Source: Nectonema munidae
Taxonomy: Eukaryota; Nematomorpha; Nectonematoida; Nectonematidae
Assembly: GCA_030549495.1 (NCBI GenBank)
Contig: JAUIRK010000509.1
Span: forward strand, 1,486,501-1,550,500
Direction: 5' to 3'
Length of the DNA: 64,000 nucleotides
A program made the translations under genes and the position numbers. Shown piece after piece: positions 31,381-64,000 of the stretch (its first letter is position 1; each line of letters opens with the position of its first letter). The notes beneath the pieces were generated by a model. That model was not told the origin of the DNA and did no database searches. It saw only the letters and a list, made by a program, of their open reading frames with translations.

Positions 31381-32990
31381 ACCTCAATGGGCATATCTGT
31401 TAAAGATTTTGTTTCTAACAATGTATATAGATACATTGAGATCTATATACACAAATATGTATACAGATTTTTTTATTCTCCATTACTTACCCATGCAGAT
31501 AATGATAGTGATATAGGCTAGAAAAAAGGGGGTGATCATGAAAGAGTTAGGTGAAAAGAGGATATAGAGCTATAGTGAGGTGGTTTTGTTTGTTTTTCTA
31601 GTATTGGAGAGATGTAACTCCGTTTGCTAAGTTAGAAAGTGTAGCATCATTTATGTCTCATCATCATGGTTCACGTCACATAAAATTAGTTTCACTAATT
31701 AGTCTTTTTCTTCAAATTATTTCAAATAAACTGCGCAAAATTTCGATCTTATTTTAATTTCACTTCAAGTTTTTTTCATCGCTATATGCCTTAGTTCAAG
31801 AATCTATTCTATTTATCCTTCAAAGCCTCTTATTTCTTTACTTTTAAGCTTTTTAACACACATGAGGGAAAAAAGGCAAGTAACACTTCATATTTAATTT
31901 CACTAAAGAATTACAACTTTGCAATAATCCTGCCATACTTTCTCTCAGTCTCCTAACTAAATAATTGTCGAAATATCTTGGAAAGTAAGCAAGGGTTTGA
32001 GCGCAAAATAATGGCATCAAAAATGAAAAATTGAGAAGCTTTTAGCGCTCGATTTTTTCAGTTCATTCTTACAAATAAGGATAGATTTGAGTGTGTTTAG
32101 AGAAAAAGGCATCCGCCATTTAACAGAAATAAATACAAATAACTTACTGATATGGTGGAAAGAGGCATTCAAAAGTGTGGCGCTGAACAAAGGCTGAGAA
32201 GGGATATGCTGCACTGCAGGTGATGTTGTGATTAAACATGCGCTGTCTTGTTTGGCGTTGCATCATCCTTGTTTACATTAAACATGATGATGACGAGGAA
32301 AGTCTGTTTCAGCTTTGGCATGCGTTGTTGATTCATCATCAGCTTGTGCGTGCTACACCATCATACGTTTCGGAAAAAGGCCCCATTATCGCATGTAACT
32401 AAGTGGCAGAGAGAAGTAACAAGATGACGGCAAATAATCACCGAAAATCCTCTCTCCAAACATTTCTCGTTGTTAGCATGTCGTGTAGAGTTTGTTGTAT
32501 CATTTTCACACACCGCCATATCAGGTTGCTTACTAAGCTAGATGAATTCGAGTAGTGTTACAAGCAGATGCAACCCTCTGTATACACACTTTTATATATA
32601 AGCAGAGTTTAAGAACTTGCCCGTGTTTTCACCGTTCGCCATATCAAACCCTATTGACTCAGATGACAACCCAACCGCTTGAAGGGGTAAACGTGCAAAT
32701 GAGCATTTTAACGGATGTGATCTCACCTCCATTTTAAAATGAGGCAGGTGGTATCCTGATTCCAATTCATTTGGTTACACAAAAAGTGAACAACATTTTA
32801 AGGAATTTGATATAAAACTAAGAAATCGCCTGCATCATTTAAACCTTTGAAGACAAATCGTATTTTCCAGGAGATTTCATTTTTTAAAGCGAATGATTTG
32901 ATTGCTTCGCACGCAAATTCCAAAAATTAGAGATGATAGTGAGAGTAACGAGGTAGCAGCCTTTATCATCGAACAGATAAAAAGAACAGA
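31381..32990. other. Intergenic DNA, no gene established
   Basis: The tract 32200-32740 is less AT-rich than its surroundings, has a TATA-like TTTATATATAAG at about 32590 and an ATG at 32661 followed by GGGGTAAAC, but no second exon can be tied to it. The 5' exon of the LDLa gene might also lie here on the minus strand; I could not find it. Confidence 0.4.
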
Positions 32991-32999
32991 TAAAGGGTT

Positions 33000-34117
33000 G
33001 AGCTTTTTTCGGCAAAGGAACAGAGTTTATCTAAGACGATTCTTTCAAATATCTTAGAAAAATTGAAGTCAGTGAAATAGGTCTAAAATTAGGCCATTTT
33101 TTGTTTTTAAGAAGAGGCATGACTATTTATGATTGGGAATATCTGGGAAAATGCAAGATGACAAAGATAGGGTGTAGAAGGAAAGCAAAGTATCTGGGAA
33201 GAGGGCGATATGAGAATTTTGAGGTTGATCTGGTCGGTCACCTTAGAGATTTATGAGGAATGAGACAGAGATGGATAAATCATTCTGGGTGAATGGAGCA
33301 AAAATGTATGGGGATTTAGAGGAACGTTTGTTCGGTACCTCGGAGTTGATGGGAAGCCAGAAATTCAAAAAATCGCGAGGAGTCAAAGGGTGACTTGTTG
33401 GGAGACGCTTGTCACTGAGACTAAGAAAATTATTCACGGTTCTCCGAGTCTGTGGGGTGAACCACGAAGCTGAGGTTGGTTTCCGAGATGGGATAGTTGG
33501 AGGTAAGGCAAAATCAAAGAGAGATTTGCAAGCATTGAAGAAGAGAGAAATCACATGTCAGTGAATCCAAGAAGTAAAGGATTTTGTGAATTGAGAAATC
33601 GCGAGATGTTATCGTGAAGTAGGTAGTTGCTGAAGGGATGGGTGTAGAGTTGTTAAGCAAGGTCTGACAAGTAGGAGATGATATTGAAACTTCTTAATTC
33701 GCATTGGTTTACGAAAAAGTTGTCAATGAGTAGCTTGCTTTAAAATTAGAGAGCAGATATAGGATTAGTGAGACAGTGAAGGGAAGAGTAGATCAATGTT
33801 GAAATCTCCTATGAGAAATGAGTCGCTTGTGAGAAACTTTGAGGTAGGGTATCATATAGAAAGGTTAAGAATTTATCGAAAGAAGGAGGGCGATAATAGA
33901 TTACTTTATTGTGTTCTTTGAGTTGAAACGACCTTGTAATCCCAGAGATTCTGGGCGCGGTGCTAAAGGATAGAGAGAAATGCGAGGTAGTCTCTATAGT
34001 AAAATGAGGCGCCACCCCCACCTTCTCTCCTAATATTGGTGGAATTAAACTAAATTGAAGGCGGGATGTTGCGCCGACTTCAAAGAAATTATCAAAGTAA
34101 GAAGTTGGCTGTTTTAA
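33000..34117 (-). mobile_element. LINE endonuclease and RT-start fragment, decayed
   Basis: The minus strand reads ILGEKVGVAPHFTIETTSHF, NKVIYYRPPSFDKFLTFLYD and GDFNID (33792-33809), all hallmarks of the apurinic endonuclease of CR1/I-like LINEs. Then come a linker with ASWFTPQTRRTVNNF and the RT entry NFRPISLTSIF near 33100. Several frame changes; it is dead and stops near 33000. Its upstream edge coincides with the TTAA of the piggyBac-type copy at 34118, so it was probably split by that insertion. Confidence 0.8.
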
Positions 34118-35809
34118 ACCAATTAGTGCTGGGGGTATATTGATTTCATAAAAAATGAACATCACCATTAAATTCTACATACTTGAAAATGGGTATATAT
34201 GTATAAAAAATACTAAAAAATTAACTGTACAAAATTGGCACAATTATATCCCTTTAAATTTCGTGAATTTTGCTAAAATCACTAACTGCATTTTTGATAC
34301 CATTTTCATGGAAGTTGAATCACCCTCTCATAAAAAAATTTGTCAATCAAAATCAAAAATTTCAAACAAAATTTTGACATTATCTGTAGTTAACCTTATA
34401 ACTTCGGGTCTATATTATATACTTCCTTGAAAATTTATAATTATATACAGTTTTGAACGCATAAAGCTTTATATATTTAACTTTTCAATAATTATGGCTA
34501 CTTTTTAGAAAATGTCAATCAAAATTTTGATTGATTAGAAATATATCTAATAAAATATTCCTTCAAATTTTACATAAAATGTTTTTATACTAAATCGGCC
34601 ATGTTGGCTTCATTTCTGGACTCAGTTTTTGCTTTAAATGTTTGAAAATATCTGCAAGCGTCAATAAAATATGTGGTTTAAGTCTGAAAACTGTTTTCAA
34701 TAATATCTCAAATTTTATATGAAATATATATTTTATACCAAATCAACCATGCTACTTTCATTTAAGGACTCAATTTTTGCATTTAAGATTTGAAAATACC
34801 TATACGTATCAATCAAATTTGCGGTATAGTTCTAAAATTTTTCTCCAAAATATTGATTCAAATTTTACATGAAATAAATGTTTTTATACCAAATCGATCA
34901 TGCTTGTTTTAATTTCTGGACTCAGTTTTCGCATTTAGAGGTTTTACTGTTAGTGTCAATCAAATGTGCGGTTTACGTCTGAAAACGATCTCCAAAAATA
35001 TTCTCTCTAATTTTACATGAAATATTTATTTTATACCAATTCAAGCATGATAGTTTTATTTTTGAAATCTGTTTTTGCATTTAGAGGTTTTAAATATCTG
35101 AAGTGTCAATCAAATGTTTAATTTACGTCTTTTGTCTACAGAAATATTTTTGAAATTTAAATAAAATATTTGTTTTTATGCCAAATGAAAGATGCTGGTT
35201 TCATTTTTGGACTCCGCAAAGAGAGAATCTTTTAGATGAAGAAGAGCTACCAAGAAAGGATCATCATGGAATGAATAGCAAAATACTATAAAGTATAGAA
35301 GATATGACGTAGAGACTACCAGTGGATGACGAATTTGTAGTCAAAACAATGTAGGTCCTATCGAGATACCTAATTTACTGACAAATGAAATATTTTGAGT
35401 GAATTAAACACCTAAAGTTAGTTTATTAAATAAATTAAGAAAATAATTCCCAGAGAAATAGTGCAAGTAGAATTTATTTTGAAGTTTATATATTTGACAT
35501 TGATTTACAGGTTTTTTTGATTTCATAAAAAATGAACATCACCATTAAATTCTACAAACTTGAAAATAGGTAGATATGTATAAAAAACTTTTTATAAGAA
35601 TAAAAATTTTAATTTTGACATGGGCTGTCGTCATATTTGAATTATTTTTGGTCAGGTTTGATTGATTTTCTTAAAGAATAGACATCACGACTGCATTCAC
35701 CAGAGTATAATAAATAAGTTATAAAAACTTGTTAATATCTGAGAAAATAGGAGGGGGCACTTTACGCCCCAGCACTTGAGCGAACAAATTTTGTACAGCA
35801 CTAATAGAG
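34118..35809 (-). mobile_element. Non-autonomous piggyBac-type element, second copy (inverted)
   Basis: Flanked by TTAA at 34114-34117 and 35810-35813. Both ends carry the ATTAGTGCTG core (ACCAATTAGTGCTGGGGG at the left; CAGCACTAATAGAG at the right). The right subterminal block GGGGGCACTTTACGCCCCAG CACTTGAG is the inverse of the left one of the first copy. Inside is an inverted array B of about five units (34500-35220) and unit A near both ends. It is an internally shortened relative of 19544-23076. Confidence 0.7.
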
Positions 35810-36234
35810 TTAAAATAGAACCAGGTCATTGAATATTGAAGATAAACTTTGGAAGTTAAAGAAAAACAGGGAAGGAGCTAGATCAAGATGCCAGCTCAGT
35901 GGGATTGATATTGAAATCCAGAATATTTGTCTACCAATCCCATTTCAAAAGTTTTTCTCCTGATATAATCATTCGTGATGCTCATTGTTCAATTATAAAA
36001 ATTTGTCTACATTTTTTGTTATAAATATCTTGGCATTTTTGGATTTGAATTTATTTAAGAATTCCATTTTTAACACTGGGGAAAGGTAATTAATAATCCT
36101 TTCTAAAATGGCTTAAAATTTTTCATCTAGGAAACAAAATGTTTCAAAAATGTTTAACTAGTCTCGTTCCAGTCGAAGTGAATTAGTCAGTCCAAAAATA
36201 ATTTGGTAAAAAAATCTTTTTAATTTCAATAAAA

Positions 36235-36240
36235 TTTATT
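36235..36240 (-). promoter_or_regulatory. Candidate poly(A) signal of the JIP gene
   Basis: AATAAA on the minus strand, about 410 bases past the stop at 36650 and the first on that strand in the 3' flank. Confidence 0.4.
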
Positions 36241-36649
36241 CATCGCGATAAATAAATAAATAACAATATTCAGTCGCTGCATGCAAACAGTGATAAATTT
36301 CTCGCATTTCGAACAAGTGTTGCTTTTCACATTATTTAATTTCATGAATAACACCATATGATAAATGTAACAAACTTTCAAAATATATTTTTAAAAATTT
36401 AGCTAAAGTTATTAAATAAAAACCAACTTAATACTCCAATGCTCAAAATGTAGTATTAGTACCGTAATAAATCAGGCATTAGCTTCTAACTAATAAACAT
36501 CATACGGTTAAAACAGCAAGTGTACATTTTGTAGACGCATTGATCAAAATGTGACATATATGGTTAGTTCTCAAAAATGTAACGAAGGATCTTCCAGCCT
36601 TTCTTTCTTAATGGGGGCACACGGGAAAATCGAAAATTTATCAGGAAAA

Positions 36650-60856
<24,207 letters not shown>

Positions 60857-61800
60857 CTGAGAACAGAAAAAGAAAGTCTTAAACCCTTTTTTAAATATTT
60901 ACTCGTGTGAAGAGGAGTGTTGATATGGTATCAGTGGCTATTATTTTCCTTATTTTCATTTCAAAGAAAATGATAAGGCTTATGAAGGAAACAAAATAAA
61001 TGCAAATCATTTATATCCAATTACTTCAAAAATGGCTTTCTCCATGAACATGGACACACTAATCTTGGGCATCACACAGACACACTGATAAGCAAGTGTG
61101 CATGCAAACATAGACAGAAACACGCGCAAGCACTCATACACACTGCATATACGCAGATACGAAGACAGGTACATGCACACCATGCTGGTTTCAAGCCTAG
61201 CTGACCCACTTATCAAATTACACGAGCAATTATAGAAACCCATCAAATGAAAAGCACAGCAAAATCTCGGTATGCAGTTGAATGAATATTCATAAAGACA
61301 ATGACTTTGACCGCGTTGTCTCCCAACTTTTATCACTTCAAATCAAGAACGGAGCAAACTTTATTATGAAAAAAGTATCCAGCTATACGGTAGTAATGTG
61401 TGATTCAATAAATCTTTAAAAACACAATGATCTTTACCTTGATATTATATCAAATTATACATGGAGAGAATTTTATCCTAAATCGTAGTAAAATGTCATT
61501 GATTATGTTGAATGAAATTATGAGAGGTTAATGGATGTTTGTTTTTATCGTTTTGAGGGTTGGAAAGATAGTGATTTTATCTGAGTCTTTTTTCTAATAT
61601 CCTTTTTTAAATTTTAAGACCATTTTCTAGAAACTTTATTCCTCTATAAGATTGTCCATTTAGAATATCACCTTTTCCTTTAAAAATGGGAATATTTTGA
61701 GACAAACACCAACCTCATGTAATGTTTCTTCGATCAAAAAGTCATTACAAGCACATTACTCCCAAAGCGTATTCGTTTTTAGAGTTGATATAGAGTGAAG
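60857..61800. other. JIP intron, no gene seen
   Basis: Includes a CA/GT-rich stretch at 61070-61190. No exon with the expected phase-1 exit and JIP-like coiled coil was found. Confidence 0.5.
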
Positions 61801-61809
61801 GCCTAAGAG

Positions 61810-62450
61810 AAAACTTTCAACCGCACTTATGAAGAAAAGTGTGAAATTATTAGATATTTTGAAGAAATTGTTCATTGAAGAAAAAAGATATTGCTGAAAA
61901 GTTTTTGATAAAACAGAACACTTTGCCCGAAATATTGAAAAATAAAGAAATGAACTTGAAGAAAGCAGAAAATTTGAATTTAAGAGGTTTAAAAATGAAA
62001 AGAAGCAAGATAATAACTTTTTAATGTGTAGAGAGCGCGCTTTTAATATGGTTTCGCCAAAAAGAATCACTTTCAAAAATGAAGATATATAATATTCTTT
62101 TGTAAAAAGCAAATGTTTTTTGCAAAAGAGCTAGGTTTTTAAAGAAGGACATAGGAAGAATTTTAAAATCTGGAAGCATTTTCTCTGTGGAAACCAATTA
62201 AGGTCAAAGATAACAACTAAAACAGAATAACTGTTCTTGTTGCTGCAAACATGGATGGATCAGATAAATTACCTTTACTTATAATTGGTAAGCAAAAGAA
62301 TCCAAGGCCTTTCAAAAATTCAAAAACACTTCCTGTTGAGTATACGCTTTAAATAAAAAAAGATTGGACGAGTGGAGAAATTTTGATTGGATATCAAGTT
62401 TAAAATTAGATTAGTTCCAGCTGAAATTGAACAAGATACCGTTAAATCGA
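61810..62450 (+). mobile_element. pogo/Tigger transposase fossil
   Basis: The plus strand reads TYEEKCEIIRYFEEIVH, then KKDIAEKFLIKQNTLPEILK (helix-turn-helix of CENP-B type), VESALLIWFRQKESLSK (second DNA-binding domain), and [20 protein letters not shown] with [20 protein letters not shown] (DDE domain of Tigger/Jerky). Order and spacing fit one element. Several stops and frame changes; the terminal repeats were not identified. Confidence 0.85.
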
Positions 62451-63289
62451 TTTTGCTATAAATTCTCGGATAGGCCATTGTTAATGGTTTCTCTAAAGTG
62501 GAGTTTATTTTTACTACAAGAAAAAGTATCGAAGAAAAACAAATGGTAAATTTTAAATATACTTAGATAAAATAAATAAATAAAAACATATTTTGCATTT
62601 AGACTTCTATTGCTATTACTTCTGAAGAAGAAAATTCAGCCAATATATGGAGAAGCCTATCTTCAATATATGATCTGTCAGGGACGCACATTCGGGGGGA
62701 GGGGGCTGATTTCAAGTGGTGACGAAAGAGCCATTCGCCCCCCCCTCCTCAATAATTTTTGAATTTTCTCAATTATATATCTTTTTATAGTATTTAAAAG
62801 ACCTGTTTGTCTTGTGTGTAGATTTTTCATATTACTTTTCTTGTTTTAAGGTTAAATCTTAGAATGAATTATGAATATTTAAAATCCTTTTTTCCATTGA
62901 TTTCCACTTCATTGATGTTATAATGCAAAGTTTAGCTATATTTGAAGAGGTCAATAAAATTTTCTAGCGTATTGGAGATTCATGAACATTGAACAGTTTT
63001 TGATCTTTGTAAAAAAACTTATGAGTGAAAATGGGCAACCAATTTGTACTTCTAAAATTAATGGAAGCAAAGAGCACATTTTAATTAAAGGTGGAATGAA
63101 GAGCAAGCGGTGGCTTTGTTTCTTTTCCTCCCTAATTTGCTTTGCTCTCGGTATTTAACGTCATTTGAGATAAAATAATTTATGAGCATTGTTTAACTTA
63201 GCTTTTTTCACCATTGTAACATGTATATTTGTGAATCTCTATTAAGTTCTTCTTTAACGCACAGAAGTTCTTTGGCTTTCGAGAGCACG

Positions 63290-63720
63290 AATTTTGAATT
63301 TATGTTTTATTTGAATTCAAATCAGAAGTCTTACTATTTTTGAAAGCGAAAGAAAATTCACTTTTAGAACAATTTGAGACTTCATATAATGAAGAGTTTA
63401 TTTATAGCTAAGTCTATTTGTCAGATATTTTTAGTCATATGAAATAAATTAGGCTATTCAAGGTCTCTGGAGTTAGGATTGTAGATGCTTCATAACTAAA
63501 CTACTATTTTGGAAAAGAATGTTGGAAACATGAAGCTATGAAAACTTTCCAATGTTAGAGGAAGTTTTGGGTAACAAAGACGTGTTTAAATTATTATTGG
63601 AGACAGAATTCTTTGCACATCTGGTAGCTCTGAACAAACTCTTTCATGGGCTATTTCTGTTTAGAAAATCTTACAATAGAAAATTGGATTAGCAATCCTT
63701 TTCCTACCGCTAAATAGTGC
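63290..63720 (+). mobile_element. hAT transposase fossil, C-terminal part
   Basis: The plus strand reads KENSLLEQFETSYNEEFIYS, VYLSDIFSHMK, KLLLETEFFAHLVALNKLFH-like pieces and NRKLD / ENWISNPFP, following the order of ZBED/GTF2IRD2-type hAT proteins (LAYLTDIFEHLNELN ... DWVRNPF). Dead, with several frame changes. Possibly related to the N-terminal-side fragment at 43010. Confidence 0.55.
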
Positions 63721-64000
63721 ATTAGCTCATTGACCTAAGGGCAAAAGATTTTCTAACAAAAAATTGAAGTTTTATCTAAACTTCTTATGAAGAATTTTAA
63801 GAGCCGAATTACTCATGTAACGGGCGTCAAGCTTAGAAATATAATCGGAATCGACCATAAAGATGATAAAATGTGGTGTATCTATCTAGTAAATCGAAGT
63901 AATTGTAAATATTTAGTATAAGGTAAAAAATATTTAAAAAATAAAATCATCAATAACTACATAAACAATAGTTTAGAGATGGCAATTAAGAGTTCATGAG

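Noticed and set aside
32238-32350. Possible minus-strand start exon for the LDLa gene (MPKLKQTFLV...)
   Set aside because: A stop follows soon and the only donor-like site (GTTTAA) is poor.
32555-32737. Possible plus-strand first exon with TATA-like box, ATG at 32661 and a GTAAAC donor
   Set aside because: Short, and no matching second exon was found before the JIP gene on the opposite strand.
61007-61336. 109-codon minus frame in the JIP intron, Cys-rich
   Set aside because: It arises from a CA/GT-rich tract and resembles no protein family.

Overview
This is animal nuclear DNA: AT-rich, with split genes using GT-AG introns, short conserved coding exons of higher GC, and introns packed with decayed transposons (LINEs, tRNA-derived SINEs, piggyBac, pogo/Tigger and hAT DNA transposons, one LTR-element fossil). 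The host looks like an invertebrate metazoan. I cannot name the phylum from the sequence.

Three host genes can be read. (1) Plus strand, 2128-13113: the large subunit precursor of transcription factor IIA (TFIIA alpha/beta), seven exons with matching phases giving 411 residues. It has the conserved N-terminal helical region, a Gln tract, a Taspase1-like Gln-Leu-Asp-Gly site, an acidic tract and the conserved C-terminal beta-barrel ending in Asp-Ala-Glu-Trp. (2) Minus strand, 28119 down to 13320: a membrane protein with one transmembrane exon, a probable stalk exon and three phase-1 exons that encode five LDL-receptor class A repeats. The protein stops right after the fifth repeat. It is tail-to-tail with the TFIIA gene (207 bases between the stop codons) and its 5' exon or exons were not found. 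(3) Minus strand, 60856 down to 36650: the JNK-interacting protein JIP3/JIP4 (Sunday driver, UNC-16) scaffold. Fourteen consecutive exons with fully consistent phases cover the middle coiled coils, the RH2 domain and the whole C-terminal WD40-like region. The 5' end (RH1 domain) lies to the right of the window.

Layout: 1-2100 upstream DNA with inverted-repeat and SINE-like copies; 2.1-13.1 kb TFIIA; 13.3-28.1 kb LDLa gene, whose introns hold a 3.5 kb TTAA-flanked piggyBac-type element filled with tandem repeats; 28.2-36.2 kb intergenic and transposon-rich DNA (SINEs, LINE fragments, a second inverted piggyBac-type copy); 36.2-60.9 kb JIP gene with hAT, LTR, piggyBac, RTE and SINE fossils and a 530-base tetranucleotide repeat in its introns; 60.9-64 kb further JIP intron with pogo/Tigger and hAT fossils.

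The genes do not form one pathway: a general transcription factor, a cell-surface LDLa protein and a kinesin/JNK transport scaffold. The most unusual items are the compact LDLa membrane protein, the piggyBac family whose TIR core links a decayed transposase to tandem-repeat-bearing non-autonomous copies, SINE-like copies carrying hammerhead-like cores, and a tRNA-SINE with acceptor-stem-like ends and two T-arm-like blocks.
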